64,000 nucleotides of DNA from Hyphomicrobiales bacterium (GCA_900469475.1 UBXG01000004.1:1-64000), one strand, 5' to 3'; shown: positions 44,833 through 53,663, counted from the first letter of the stretch. Notes: generated from the letters alone by a model not told the origin. Numbers and translations are program-made.

Positions 44833-45734
44833 TTTCCTTCATCGACGAACACCGCTCAAAGTTCGGGGTCGAGCCGATCTGCAGGCTGCTGCCGATTGCC
44901 CCGTCCACTTACTATGACGCCATCGCCAAGCGCACGGACGTGGACCGCCTGTCGGCCCGCGCTCGTCGCGACGCGGCCATGAAGGTCGAGATACGCCGAG
45001 TGTTCAATGAGAATTTCCAAGTCTACGGCGTGCGGAAAGTATGGCGGCAGTTGCAGCGGGAAGGCTTCGACATAGCTCGATGCACTGTTTCTCGGCTTAT
45101 GAGAATGATGGGTCTTCAGGGCATTATCCGTGGAAAGCCCGTCAAAACGACCGTGTCTGACAAGGCCGCTCTATGTCCGCTCGACCGCGTGAACCGCCAG
45201 TTCTGCGCTCCCGCGCCGAACATGTTGTGGCTTTCCGATTTCACGTATGTAGCCACTTGGCAAGGCTTCGTTTACGTCGCTTTCGTGATCGACGCGTTCG
45301 CCCGCCGCATCGTCGGCTGGCGGGCGAGCCGAACCGCTCATGCGGGTTTCGTCCTCGATGCCCTGGACCAGGCACTCCATGACCGGCGGCCAGTCCATCG
45401 CGGTGGGCTCATCCACCACTCCGACAGGGGTGTTCAATACGTATCGATCAAGTATTCCGAACGGCTGGCGGAGGCAGGCATCGGGCCTTCCGTTGGAAGC
45501 GTCGGCGACAGTTACGACAACGCTCTCGCCGAAACGATCAACGGCCTCTACAAGGCCGAGGTCATCCATCGGCGGGGACCATGGCGCAATTTCGAAGCCG
45601 TGGAGTTCGCCACACTCGAATGGGTGGATTGGTTCAACAACCGGCGTCTTCTGGAGCCCATAGGAAACATTCCGCCTGCCGAAGCCGAAGAACGTTACTA
45701 TGCCATGCTGGACGCGCCAGCCATGGCCGCATAA
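44829..45734 (+). CDS. IS3-family transposase OrfB
   Basis: A 301-residue integrase-fold protein. The N-terminal HTH_21 part includes [35 protein letters not shown]. The DDE catalytic residues are in [36 protein letters not shown] and [16 protein letters not shown]. The C-terminal [27 protein letters not shown] is typical of the group. It looks intact and functional. Confidence 0.94.
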   Translation: MISFIDEHRSKFGVEPICRLLPIAPSTYYDAIAKRTDVDRLSARARRDAAMKVEIRRVFNENFQVYGVRKVWRQLQREGFDIARCTVSRLMRMMGLQGIIRGKPVKTTVSDKAALCPLDRVNRQFCAPAPNMLWLSDFTYVATWQGFVYVAFVIDAFARRIVGWRASRTAHAGFVLDALDQALHDRRPVHRGGLIHHSDRGVQYVSIKYSERLAEAGIGPSVGSVGDSYDNALAETINGLYKAEVIHRRGPWRNFEAVEFATLEWVDWFNNRRLLEPIGNIPPAEAEERYYAMLDAPAMAA

Positions 45735-45862
45735 CTTAAACCAAACGGCCTCCGGCAAACCCGGCGCGGTTCAAAAGCTATAAAGATTACTACCGATTCT
45801 ATCCGACTTTGCTGTCGGCGGACGTCTGAGTCCGAAGCTCGGCTAGTTTTTGGCAGACCTCA

Positions 45863-46621
45863 TCACGCCACTTGTGTTGGTGATCCACTCCCGCCTCGCA
45901 ACAGGAGTTTGAAATGCTGCACAACCGGCCAGAAGACGTCGCGATGAAATGTAACGGCGAGGGGGCCGACTGTAATCTTCCACTCTTTGGTCGGATTGGT
46001 CGTGGACTTCGGTGGGTCGGCGTCCCATAGTCCAACTGAAACCATTTGAACGAGCTTGCCACGTAACGCGCCTTGCTGGGCCTTTTCGCTGTACATATAC
46101 AGGGGCAGAAGATCGCTCAGTTTGACGCTATCGGCCTTGTCGGGATCCAGTCCCGAGGCTTTCGTTCGAAGGTAGGTCCGCATCAGTCCTTCATGCTGAA
46201 ACCATTCGGCCAGATTTGTCGAAGGATCGCAGTAGGTGTAGGCATTTTTGGGAAGAGCTTTGAGCTCCTCCATTATTCCGATGAAGCGGCAAGCACCTTC
46301 GGCAAAGGTTCTGATCCGCAGTGCGGAGAGCCGAAGATCCAGGCGAACTTCATCCTCAGTAGGCTGTAGCTCGGACACAGGAACGTTTTCAATTTTCGCC
46401 CAAGGCTCCGGTTCGCCGATCGCCCCAAATGCAGAAGACGTACAATTATTGTCGGTAAGGAATTCTTTCGTCCGACTGGCTGCGTCAGCAAGATCGTGTT
46501 GGAACTCCGGTCTGGTAAACCAAACCCTGAATTGGGTTACCAACCTGATCGCCTCTTCAGACTTAACCGTGCTGAGATTGCGAGGCATGATCGGTCGATC
46601 ATCATCACCATTGTCTGACAT
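45863..46621 (-). CDS. Hypothetical protein in the island
   Basis: A 252-residue protein from ATG 46621, which has AGAGGGG upstream. It begins MSDNGDDDRPIMPRNLSTVKSEEAIRL and has a mixed, mostly helical composition. Near 150-180 it has a SDLLPLYMYSEKAQQGALRGKLVQMV segment, and it ends FWPVVQHFKLLLRGGSGS. No signal peptide or membrane helix is seen and I recognise no domain. It is isolated between the IS and the ligD fragment, with codon use less GC-biased than the core genes, consistent with transfer. Confidence 0.6.
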   Translation of the reverse strand: MSDNGDDDRPIMPRNLSTVKSEEAIRLVTQFRVWFTRPEFQHDLADAASRTKEFLTDNNCTSSAFGAIGEPEPWAKIENVPVSELQPTEDEVRLDLRLSALRIRTFAEGACRFIGIMEELKALPKNAYTYCDPSTNLAEWFQHEGLMRTYLRTKASGLDPDKADSVKLSDLLPLYMYSEKAQQGALRGKLVQMVSVGLWDADPPKSTTNPTKEWKITVGPLAVTFHRDVFWPVVQHFKLLLRGGSGSPTQVA

Positions 46622-46927
46622 TGGCCCCTCTTCCCAAGTCCGAGACACTAACGACGCGACGATAGATAATTTGCACTATGCGAACAAGGAGGTGGAAGTC
46701 GGCTGGTTGAATTCGATTGGTCCCCCTGATCGGCCGCACCCGCTGCGCCGTACAGAGTATCCAATGTCGAATCCCCCCTTTCCGAAGCTGAAGCCCCAGT
46801 GCGATCTCGTCCTCGGCGCCGCCGTGATCCGGCGTAGCCGAACCTTCTGCTCGATCCCATGTCGCTCAGGGTCGAACCCTGTCTGGTATTGTTGAAGCCC
46901 CCACCGTTGAAGGGGGAGGGCCGGTCC

Positions 46928-47134
46928 TACGAGATTAAGTGGTACGGCTACAGGCTTGCCACGCACATCGAGCCGGACCGAATTCGCATCCTGACGAGGG
47001 GCGGCCACGACTGGACCGACCGTTTCCCAGCCATATCCGAGGCTGCACGCCAGCTCGGCGTCGCCAGCGCGATCCTCGATGGCGAGGCTGTCGTCTACGA
47101 TGAGTTGGGGGGATCCGATTTCAAGACGCTTCAA
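46928..47134 (+). pseudogene. ligD (ATP-dependent DNA ligase domain) fragment
   Basis: About 69 codons match the start of the ligase domain of DNA ligase D: YEIKW.GYRLATHIEPDRIRILTRGGHDWTDRFPAI..AARQLGVASAILDGEAVVYDELGGSDF. The nucleotidyl-transfer Lys of the KxDG motif is present but the Asp is Tyr, and nothing of the remaining ligase domain, primase or nuclease is left. The frame is open only because the fragment is short. LigD works with Ku in end joining; this copy cannot. Confidence 0.75.
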
Positions 47135-47201
47135 CCGGGGAGATGCCACGCGGGCAACCCTATGACCCTAGAGCAGGTATTCCCACAGCCCCCGGCGCTT
47201 A

Positions 47202-47218
47202 GTAGGTAAATTACCTAC
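47202..47218. promoter_or_regulatory. 17-base palindrome
   Basis: GTAGGTAA and TTACCTAC around a single central A, 124 bases before the small exported-peptide gene. The shape suits a dimeric regulator site. The surrounding 47135-47342 is AT-rich and carries no gene. Confidence 0.45.
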
Positions 47219-47342
47219 GATTTCTAATCCACTTCGAAAAGCCCTAGAAAAACGAGAAATTTCCTTTTTATTTCAATATGTTATTGTGGCCGCATCGAAA
47301 GCGAAATTAGTCGCGGACGAGACAACAAAGGAGCCACCAAAA

Positions 47343-47456
47343 ATGCGGACCATCCTCGTTGCAATGCTCATCACCCTCAGCGCGGTCGCTTCTCAGGGCA
47401 CCGCCGCTCAGGCCGGTGGCTGGACGAACACTGGCGGCCTCGCCTGGTTCAAGTAA
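47343..47456 (+). CDS. Putative 37-residue exported peptide
   Basis: ATG 47343 is preceded by AAAGGAGCCACCAAAA, a strong ribosome site. Residues 1-~24 form a signal peptide (MRTILVAMLITLSAVASQG, ending TAAQA), leaving a 13-residue mature part GGWTNTGGLAWFK. The next exported protein also begins AGGW right after its signal peptide. No family is known to me. The strong ribosome site and classic signal sequence support a real gene; whether the product is a peptide signal or a duplicated fragment of its neighbour is open. Confidence 0.55.
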   Translation: MRTILVAMLITLSAVASQGTAAQAGGWTNTGGLAWFK

Positions 47457-47559
47457 GTCCAGCGCGCGATTGCGCCGCGGCCTCAGGGCGCGGCGGCCCA
47501 CCTCTCCACGATAAACAGCGCGCGAGAGGGAACTGCAAATGGATCCCACGGAGGTTTCT

Positions 47560-48126
47560 ATGAGGAAGACTACCGCGACCTACATCGCTCTGCTCGCTTC
47601 GGCGGCTCTGTCTGTCGGCGCCTTCCCCGCGTCTGCTGGAGGCTGGGGCCATGGCCCGAGCTTCTCTCAAGCTGGGCGCTTTGCCCATGATACCTTCCAC
47701 CAGGTGATCGTTCCAACTGTACTGGGAACGCTCAACACGCTGAGCGGCGGGGCTGCACATGCCGGAAAAGGCGGCGGTGGTGAGATGGATAATGATGACG
47801 ATCCGCCCGCGGCCCCACCCCAGGCAGAAAAGCAGCCCCTTGCTGACGAGACGCCGGTGCAGGACAAGGCAGAAGATAAGGATAACCCGCTTCTTCCGCC
47901 GAACTACTTTCGAGATCATTCGTTGCTCAATGATCTGAAAAACATGAAGGATATGCCGGCGAGCAAGCCCGAAGGCCCGATCATCGAACGCCGTCAGGAT
48001 CCGATCGTGTCGCCGTGCGGCATGAGCTGCCCGTCGCCCCTCGACAACCCGGCCGGCGACCTGCCGGATCCGCGTGAAGAAAAGTCGGCCGAGCCGCCGC
48101 CGGTCCAGCAGCCGATCCTCGACTGA
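47560..48126 (+). CDS. Exported proline-rich protein of unknown function
   Basis: A 188-residue protein from ATG 47560, with GGAGG six bases upstream. The signal peptide (MRKTTATYIALLASAALSVG, ending FPASA) is followed by GGWGHGPSFSQAG and a short hydrophobic stretch. A long charged and proline-rich disordered part (DPPAAPPQAEKQPLADETPVQDKAEDKDN) follows, with a Cys pair in SPCGMSCPSP near 155. It is probably periplasmic or cell-surface. It stands between the exported peptide gene and a small coiled-coil gene in the same direction, suggesting an operon. Confidence 0.65.
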   Translation: MRKTTATYIALLASAALSVGAFPASAGGWGHGPSFSQAGRFAHDTFHQVIVPTVLGTLNTLSGGAAHAGKGGGGEMDNDDDPPAAPPQAEKQPLADETPVQDKAEDKDNPLLPPNYFRDHSLLNDLKNMKDMPASKPEGPIIERRQDPIVSPCGMSCPSPLDNPAGDLPDPREEKSAEPPPVQQPILD

Positions 48127-48174
48127 GGATCCTGCCGGGAGTAGGGTAGGCAATCAAACCAATAGGAGGAGAAC

Positions 48175-48378
48175 ATGCGTTTCCCGATGGACCCTGGTGC
48201 GGAGCTCGATGCCGATGACTTCTTCGAGCGCCAACGCCTGCGGGGGCGGCTTGCCGACCTCCGTCAGGAGCTGGCATCGGCAACTGGTAGCAATCGGAAT
48301 ACGTTGGAGCGGCAAGTCGCCGACGTGGAAGAGCGCATTCGTGTTCTCACGAGCCGCTTGCCTTCAGCGCTGCGTTGA
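48175..48378 (+). CDS. Small coiled-coil hypothetical protein
   Basis: A 67-residue protein. AGGAGGAGAAC gives a strong ribosome site before ATG 48175. After an acidic start (DPGAELDADDFFERQRLRGRL) most of the protein is a charged helix with heptad character (LADLRQELASATGSNRNTLERQVADVEERIRVL). No membrane segment is seen. It follows the proline-rich gene by 48 bases and is probably co-transcribed. The function is unknown. Confidence 0.6.
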   Translation: MRFPMDPGAELDADDFFERQRLRGRLADLRQELASATGSNRNTLERQVADVEERIRVLTSRLPSALR

Positions 48379-48471
48379 TCGGTTAGGGAGCGGGACCAAA
48401 AGCGCTCCCGCCTTTGATTCGCTCTGAGGCTATCGCGCCCCTGCGATGGTTCCAGGTTCGGGAGAATGTTC

Positions 48472-48717
48472 CTACGATTGAAAGGGTACGGAGACTCGAC
48501 GAGGTACTGTTCGCGCATCGTTGAGGTGGCCGACCGGGCCCGACCGTTCTGGGATATCGACAATAGCACCAGTCGACTTCCGCACCGCCCGATTCGCTTT
48601 AACGGAATCGACGTTCACGCTCGTCACGATACCCCGTTTGGAAATTGAGATCGCCGAGATAGCATAAGGTGCGCCTTCGAGGTCATCTTCAGGGCCTGCA
48701 ATCGACACGAGGCTCAT
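48472..48717 (-). CDS. Possible small hypothetical protein
   Basis: An 81-residue frame beginning MSLVSIAGPEDDLEGAPYAI, starting two bases after the stop of the preceding minus-strand frame. No ribosome site is clear, but coupling could replace it. The composition is plausible but not convincing, and no domain is recognised. Confidence 0.35.
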   Translation of the reverse strand: MSLVSIAGPEDDLEGAPYAISAISISKRGIVTSVNVDSVKANRAVRKSTGAIVDIPERSGPVGHLNDARTVPRRVSVPFQS

Positions 48718-48719
48718 GA

Positions 48720-48961
48720 CTAAGAGGATCTGCTGGAACTTGCGTCTATCAGCCGGAAATATTCGACCTCCGCGTTGGACGGTTCATCGCATAGCAACCC
48801 ACCGGCGAGTGCGGCCATCTTTCCAGTGATTGGCTGAATACCCGGCATGAGACTGGCGTTGACGAGTTCGGGACACAATCCGAGGAAAGTGAGAATGGCT
48901 TCGCCGGCAGCTTTCGATAGTCGGCGCGTTTCTCCAGCGCGGAGGGGCGGTCCTTGATCAT
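48720..48961 (-). pseudogene. Frameshifted small gene
   Basis: ATG 48961 overlaps the stop of the upstream membrane-protein gene as ATGA, a typical coupled start, and reads MIKDRPSALEKRADYRK. After that the frame becomes low-complexity and ends at 48749. A neighbouring frame from about 48915 to 48720 reads like protein (AAGEAILTFLGLCPELVNASLMPG..). A single-base change near 48905-48920 would join the two into a ~80-residue protein. Either the gene is broken or the two frames are unrelated. Confidence 0.35.
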
Positions 48962-49629
48962 TTTCTTCTTTTCGCGAAGTCCCTGACGGGGAGCATGTCT
49001 CCTCCCTGATCGAGGGCGTCCCGGATGCTCTTCGCTCTGCTGTCGTACTGCGCGATGAGATCTTGCAGGAGTTGATGGTAGCCCACGACATCGGACACGA
49101 GCTCTTTATCTGGAATCTGAAAACGCATTATCGTGTTGGCCAGATCGGTCAAATCCGCTTCCATTTCGTCGAGGAGCATCTTGGCGTTGCAGAGGGTGGT
49201 TACGACGGAGGGATGTATATGGTCGACTTTGGTCAGCATGGTCTGCAATGCCATCGCGGAGCTCGAAGCCCTCTGACGCCAAGTCCGAAGACTGCGGCCA
49301 TCGATGAGCTCTTCTGGGTTCGTCAACTCAAAGGCCGTGATATGAGCATCGTACTGCGCCTGGACAACCACGAAACGCACGTGCCATGCAGCTTCCTCCG
49401 CCTGCTCGCGTCGCCAGCGCCGCGCCCGTCGGACATCGCCTCGTGCAATCCACGCTGCGCCGGCGATGGCCAGGATCGAACCAGACGCTTGTGCCCACGC
49501 GGCGGAGTTTGCGTCCCAACCGGATGAGCGAACGTTGATAACGCAAGCCCATGCGGTGGCGACGACGAGGAAAGTGGTAGTTGCGGCAAATGCCGCTTCG
49601 CCGGCATGGCGTCTGATCAAGTGACGCAT
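48958..49629 (-). CDS. Two-helix membrane protein of unknown function
   Basis: A 223-residue protein. Two N-terminal membrane helices (FAATTTFLVVATAWACVINV and WAQASGSILAIAGAAWIARG) are separated by a short loop, and a long helical, probably cytoplasmic domain follows. This topology (short membrane anchor plus soluble helical domain) is common in phage and island proteins of unknown role. AAGGATGG lies 12 bases before ATG 49629. It is followed by the overlapping frameshifted gene and preceded by the integrase on the same strand. Confidence 0.6.
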   Translation of the reverse strand: MRHLIRRHAGEAAFAATTTFLVVATAWACVINVRSSGWDANSAAWAQASGSILAIAGAAWIARGDVRRARRWRREQAEEAAWHVRFVVVQAQYDAHITAFELTNPEELIDGRSLRTWRQRASSSAMALQTMLTKVDHIHPSVVTTLCNAKMLLDEMEADLTDLANTIMRFQIPDKELVSDVVGYHQLLQDLIAQYDSRAKSIRDALDQGGDMLPVRDFAKRRK

Positions 49630-49678
49630 TTAGAAATGTCCATCCTTAACATCCCAAGGCCTTCGGCCGGAGCTTCGA

Positions 49679-51394
49679 CTACGCAAGTCCTCGCACCGCC
49701 AATATCCGGGAGAAGTCGACGCCCTCATAATGGAGCTTCTCCATCTCCTCATTTAGCAGGCGAAGCCGCACCACGCCGGTCCCGTACCGTGCGGCCATCC
49801 CCGTGCCTGCATGGCCTTGCAAAGCGTTCGTGAATTCCAACGGGATTCGACTGTTCAAGCAGGCGTTTTCGAAGGTGTGTCGAAAACTGTGGAACACGAT
49901 CTTTGGCGTCTTCACGCGGATACTCTGCAGGAAGCGCTTGTACCTTGGAGAGTAGGCGGTCGAGTAGTAGCCGTCCGCAGCCTTGGGGAAATCGGGAAAG
50001 AGCCGTTCGCCCCTCTTGCGTTGCGCAGCAACGAAGCTTTCGAACCCTAGTTTCTTGAGCATTGGGTGAACGGGGATAGTCCGGATCGACGTATCGGTCT
50101 TGGTATTCTGCTCTTCGCCATCGTCGGTGATGCTGAAATACAGGATACCGCCTTCTTCGGCTATGTCATGGACTAGAAGCTGTATGATCTCGCCTGAGCG
50201 CGCGCCGGTGAATAGGCCGATTAGCGGCACCCAGTAGATTCCGGCATCGGCTGGGATATGCTGACCGACTGTCAGCCACGACTTTTCTGACTTGCAGCCG
50301 GTGTATAGGGGCGCATCCAAGATCTTCTGCAATTGTGCGGTCGAAAACGGCCAGCGTTCGTCTCTTGCCTTCGTCTTCAGACGGAGGTTCATCTTGTTGA
50401 ACGGATTCGGTGGGACGTCGTCGTATTGGCTTTCGGCCCAGTTCCAGAATGCCCGGACAAACCCCAGAATCTTGTTCACGTTCTTGTCGGACATCCGCTC
50501 GATGTCGATTGCCTTTGCTTTTTCCACCGCCTTTTTGAAGCTCAGCCCCTTAAAGCTCTCCTCCTGCGTATAGTTAGGAGGCAACGACATCAGGGCCTCC
50601 TTAAATGCGCGAGCATCCGCCTTGGTACATTGCATCAGCGGCTTGTCTCCGACCAGTTCCTTGAAGCGTGTCGCCCACAACTCGTTGTACTTCGCGCTAG
50701 TATCCACCCAATCGCCGTCCTTGCGGGTCTTCTCTTTGACCCATTTGCCGATGCCGGCCGATAAGGTGGTGCCGGAGATCGGGGCGTCTGTCTTCGTTGC
50801 TAGTTCTGGCGGCATTTTGGGATAACGGTCCGCCTCTGGGTCCGCTCGATAATCCCCTTCACGATAACGCTCGATCACGTCATGACCGTGTACCCAAGCT
50901 TCGCGAACTGCCAGGGTCAGTCGTTTCCTACTATCGTTGTCGAGAATCCATCCTCGGCGGTCCAGAAACTCTTGAATCTCTTTAGGGTTGTCCCTCAAGC
51001 CCAAGAATCTTTTCAGCATCCCTTGCGCTCGTTCTGGATCGCTCCCTGCCGTCATCACCTTGAGTTGGCCGGGTACATGCACGCTCTTTACGAGACGCCG
51101 GATACTCAGGGGAACCTCTTCGGGAACGTCTTCATACTTAGCGACGAGTTCGCGATAAATCTCCCCGGCAACCGCCCAAGCCTGCTTGTGATTGAGCGAC
51201 ATATGCCCGCGCCGGAGATTGGACCACCGCTCTTCTATTTCGGCGGCGGCCTTGGCGAATAAGATCCTTGCTTCGGAAGGATCGCGGGTTTTGAGACTGA
51301 ACTTCTCCTCGCGTTTGCCGACAACAGGACGAAGGTCTTCAGGAACTTTCTTGCGCAGCCAGTAGATCCCGCCGCGTTTTATAGGTTGGGCCAT
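49679..51394 (-). CDS. Tyrosine-type site-specific integrase
   Basis: A ~571-residue recombinase, long for the family because of an extended N-terminal region (WLRKKVPEDLRPVVGKREEKFSLKTRDPSEARILFAKA, DUF6538-like). The core-binding SAM-like domain is around 270-370. The catalytic domain shows the Arg in LFTGARSGEI, FHSFRHTFENA with the His-x-x-Arg, LQGHAGTG, and Tyr in AARYGTG. ATG 51394 fits the family start (MAQPIKRGGIYW); ATG 51406 is equally possible. The start lies 97 bases from the 3' end of tRNA-Thr, as expected for an integrase using that tRNA. Confidence 0.9.
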   Translation of the reverse strand: MAQPIKRGGIYWLRKKVPEDLRPVVGKREEKFSLKTRDPSEARILFAKAAAEIEERWSNLRRGHMSLNHKQAWAVAGEIYRELVAKYEDVPEEVPLSIRRLVKSVHVPGQLKVMTAGSDPERAQGMLKRFLGLRDNPKEIQEFLDRRGWILDNDSRKRLTLAVREAWVHGHDVIERYREGDYRADPEADRYPKMPPELATKTDAPISGTTLSAGIGKWVKEKTRKDGDWVDTSAKYNELWATRFKELVGDKPLMQCTKADARAFKEALMSLPPNYTQEESFKGLSFKKAVEKAKAIDIERMSDKNVNKILGFVRAFWNWAESQYDDVPPNPFNKMNLRLKTKARDERWPFSTAQLQKILDAPLYTGCKSEKSWLTVGQHIPADAGIYWVPLIGLFTGARSGEIIQLLVHDIAEEGGILYFSITDDGEEQNTKTDTSIRTIPVHPMLKKLGFESFVAAQRKRGERLFPDFPKAADGYYSTAYSPRYKRFLQSIRVKTPKIVFHSFRHTFENACLNSRIPLEFTNALQGHAGTGMAARYGTGVVRLRLLNEEMEKLHYEGVDFSRILAVRGLA

Positions 51395-51490
51395 TCTTAG
51401 AACCATGCTCAGTGTACCGCTCTGGTGTACCAAAAGAGCGGTGCAAAAAGCCTTAAAGCTCGAAAAATGAACGATTTCCGGGAGATGTAA

Positions 51491-51565
51491 TGGTGCTGCT
51501 AGAGAGATTTGAACTCTCGGCCTCTCCCTTACCAAGGGAGTGCTCTACCCCTGAGCTATAGCAGC
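51491..51565 (-). tRNA. tRNA-Thr(GGT)
   Basis: Read on the minus strand: acceptor arm GCTGCTA pairs with TAGCAGC, followed by A and an encoded CCA. The D arm is AGCTCAGGGGTAGAGC, the anticodon stem CTCCC/GGGAG with loop TTGGTAA (anticodon GGT), and the T arm GAGAGTTCAAATCTCTC. All stems close, 75 bases with CCA. It is the probable attachment site of the integrase-bearing island. Confidence 0.95.
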
Positions 51566-51720
51566 AATCCGTGGCGCGGTGTGGTGCGCCGTATTGGGCG
51601 AGGCGGCTATTGCCATAGGTCGGGGCGGAGTGCAAGCCGCAAATTGAAAGTTCTTTGAAAGATAGCTGGAAAAAATGTGTCGGTCTTTTGACGCCTAAGG
51701 TTTTCCGCTATGAGGAAGAC

Positions 51721-52005
51721 ATGGCTGCGGACAAGACGAAAATCGATGAAGGGCAGGCTTTGCAGGGCGGTTCTGCTCCAAGCGAGGTCGGCGGCGAGGC
51801 GGGCGAGCCCGTGGGCGGCAGGCAGGTCACGGAGGCGGATCGGCGGCGCGAGCGCGCGGCGCAGAAGCTGCGGGAGAATCTGTCCCGCCGCAAGCAGCAG
51901 GTGCGGGCGCGGCGCGCCGGCCAGGCGGACGAGACGGATGGGCTGCCGGCTGCAAAGGCTGGGGATAATGCCGAAACCGCCGCAAAAAGGGACGAATCGC
52001 AATGA
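51721..52005 (+). CDS. Conserved small charged protein upstream of murA
   Basis: A 94-residue, highly charged, probably disordered protein (MAADKTKIDEGQALQGGSAPSEVGG..) with a basic helical middle (RRRERAAQKLRENLSRRKQQVRARR). Rhizobial murA genes are commonly preceded by a protein of this type. ATG 51721 has ATGAGGAAG upstream; a longer frame to 51655 lacks a ribosome site. The function is unknown; nucleic-acid binding is conceivable from the charge only. Confidence 0.65.
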   Translation: MAADKTKIDEGQALQGGSAPSEVGGEAGEPVGGRQVTEADRRRERAAQKLRENLSRRKQQVRARRAGQADETDGLPAAKAGDNAETAAKRDESQ

Positions 52006-52164
52006 TTGATGTCGTCCATCATCAAACGAATTGATGCGTTAATCTATTTCGTCTAAAGAGCGCCTTTTACCAAGGTGCACGAAACTTAGGTGCGCAAAAC
52101 TCGGCGCCCGCAACCTGGGCGCTCGGAACTATCAGGAAAGGCGGGCCTTGCCCGTATTGCTTAT

Positions 52165-53457
52165 ATGGATCGTATCAGGATTGTCGGCGGCAACGAGCTC
52201 AACGGTATCATTCCGATCTCCGGCGCCAAGAATGCCGCGCTGCCGCTGATGATCGCCTCGCTTCTGACCAGCGATACCCTGACGCTCGAAAACGTGCCGC
52301 ATCTGGCCGATGTCGAGCTGCTGATGCGCATCCTCGGCAATCACGGCGTCGACGTCGCCGTCAACGGCCGGCGTGAGCGCCAGGAAGACGGCTATTCCCG
52401 TACGATCCATTTCACCTGCCGCACCATCGTCGATACGACCGCACCCTATGAGCTGGTCGCCAAGATGCGCGCGAGCTTCTGGGTCATCGGGCCGCTGCTC
52501 GCCCGCGAGGGCCAGGCGCGTGTGTCGCTGCCCGGCGGCTGCGCCATCGGCACGCGTCCGGTCGACCTCTTCATCGAAGGCCTGCAGGCGCTCGGCGCCA
52601 CCATGGAAATCGACGGCGGCTATATCAATGCCACCGCGCCCAAGGGCGGCCTCATCGGCGCGCGTTATGACTTCCCGAAGGTTTCCGTCGGTGCGACGCA
52701 TGTGCTGATGATGGCGGCCACGCTTGCCCGCGGCACCACTGTCATCGGCAATGCCGCCCGCGAGCCTGAAATCGTCGATCTCGCCAACTGCCTGATCGCC
52801 ATGGGCGCCAAGATTTCCGGCGCCGGGACCAGCACGATCACCATCGAGGGCGTTACCTCGCTTTCCGGCGCGCGTCACCGCGTGCTGCCCGACCGTATCG
52901 AAACCGGCACCTATGCGATGGCCGTCGCCATGGCCGGCGGCGACGTCACGCTCGAAAACACCGATGTCGCCCTGCTCGACACCGCGCTCGAAAGTCTGCG
53001 CCGCGCCGGCGCCACGGTTTCGCCGACCAATAACGGCATCCGCGTCATGCGCAATGGCGGCGGTATCCAGCCGGTCGACGTCGTCACCGATCCGTTCCCC
53101 GGCTTCCCGACAGACCTGCAGGCGCAGTTCATGGCGCTGATGACCCGCTCTTCGGGCATTTCGCATATCACCGAGACCATCTTCGAAAACCGCTTCATGC
53201 ATGTGCAGGAACTCGCCCGCCTCGGCGCCAAGATTTCGCTTTCCGGTCAGACCGCCCGCGTCGAAGGCGTCGAGAAGCTGAAGGGCGCGCCCGTGATGGC
53301 GACCGACCTTCGGGCCTCCGTCTCGCTCGTGATTGCCGGCCTTGCCGCCGAAGGCGAGACGCTGGTGTCGCGCATCTATCACCTCGATCGCGGTTTCGAG
53401 CGGCTCGAAGACAAGCTGACGCGCTGCGGAGCGGTGGTCGAGCGCATCAGCGACTAA
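52165..53457 (+). CDS. murA: UDP-N-acetylglucosamine 1-carboxyvinyltransferase
   Basis: A 430-residue enzyme of the usual MurA length. [29 protein letters not shown] has the conserved Lys22; [15 protein letters not shown] holds catalytic Cys126, so it should be fosfomycin-sensitive; further family blocks are [11 protein letters not shown] and [12 protein letters not shown]. It makes the first committed step of peptidoglycan synthesis. ATG 52165 is the family start. It heads the conserved rhizobial cluster that continues to yacG. Confidence 0.96.
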   Translation: MDRIRIVGGNELNGIIPISGAKNAALPLMIASLLTSDTLTLENVPHLADVELLMRILGNHGVDVAVNGRRERQEDGYSRTIHFTCRTIVDTTAPYELVAKMRASFWVIGPLLAREGQARVSLPGGCAIGTRPVDLFIEGLQALGATMEIDGGYINATAPKGGLIGARYDFPKVSVGATHVLMMAATLARGTTVIGNAAREPEIVDLANCLIAMGAKISGAGTSTITIEGVTSLSGARHRVLPDRIETGTYAMAVAMAGGDVTLENTDVALLDTALESLRRAGATVSPTNNGIRVMRNGGGIQPVDVVTDPFPGFPTDLQAQFMALMTRSSGISHITETIFENRFMHVQELARLGAKISLSGQTARVEGVEKLKGAPVMATDLRASVSLVIAGLAAEGETLVSRIYHLDRGFERLEDKLTRCGAVVERISD

Positions 53458-53497
53458 GATCGTCGCGCTCCCCCCGAGCAGCGCTCCGGTTTTTGCA

Positions 53498-53534
53498 TCC
53501 CGCTGTCGCAAAAGCGCGACAGCATTTTGCGGGA
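53498..53534. terminator. Imperfect hairpin after murA
   Basis: Inner arms GCTGTCGC (53502-53509) and GCGACAGC (53516-53523) are enclosed by ATCCCGC and GCGGGAT with a bulge. This is one of several palindromes in the 333-base gap between murA and the next gene and could end murA transcription. Confidence 0.5.
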
Positions 53535-53663
53535 TCCGGCCTATTTCCATCCATCGGCGAGAAGAGAGCGGACAACCCCGCTTTCTTCGGTTGCGTCTTT
53601 TGCGCTCGCATTTTATGTCCAGAATGGAGAAACCTCGGCAATCGTGCTTGCCGGGCGTTCTAG

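Larger units (their letters stand above)
44453..45773 (+). mobile_element. IS3-family insertion sequence, apparently complete
   Basis: A 1321-base element. The left end 44453-44478 starts TGAACCGCGCCGGGTTTACC and the right end 45748-45773 is its complement with one difference in 26 bases. It contains two overlapping genes, orfA and orfB. An AGCTAT hexamer lies near both ends (44446-44451 and 45776-45781) but not exactly at the repeat borders, so no clean target duplication can be claimed. The element appears recent because both frames are intact. Confidence 0.9.
44240..51490. mobile_element. Putative tRNA-Thr-associated genomic island
   Basis: Between ddl and tRNA-Thr lie an intact IS, unknown genes, a broken ligD fragment, small exported proteins and a tyrosine integrase whose start is ~95 bases from the 3' end of tRNA-Thr. 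This is the standard layout of an element integrated at a tRNA. The right edge is the tRNA; the left edge is set only by the last core gene. No second copy of the tRNA 3' end was found, so the boundaries are approximate. Confidence 0.55.

Noticed and set aside
44446..45781. AGCTAT on both sides of the IS3 element as a target-site duplication
   Set aside because: The copies are not flush with the terminal repeats (one base away on the left, two on the right) and are longer than usual for IS3, so chance is likely.
51395..51535. A longer N-terminus for the integrase reaching into tRNA-Thr
   Set aside because: The extra codons are the tRNA gene read as protein; the family start is at 51394 or 51406.
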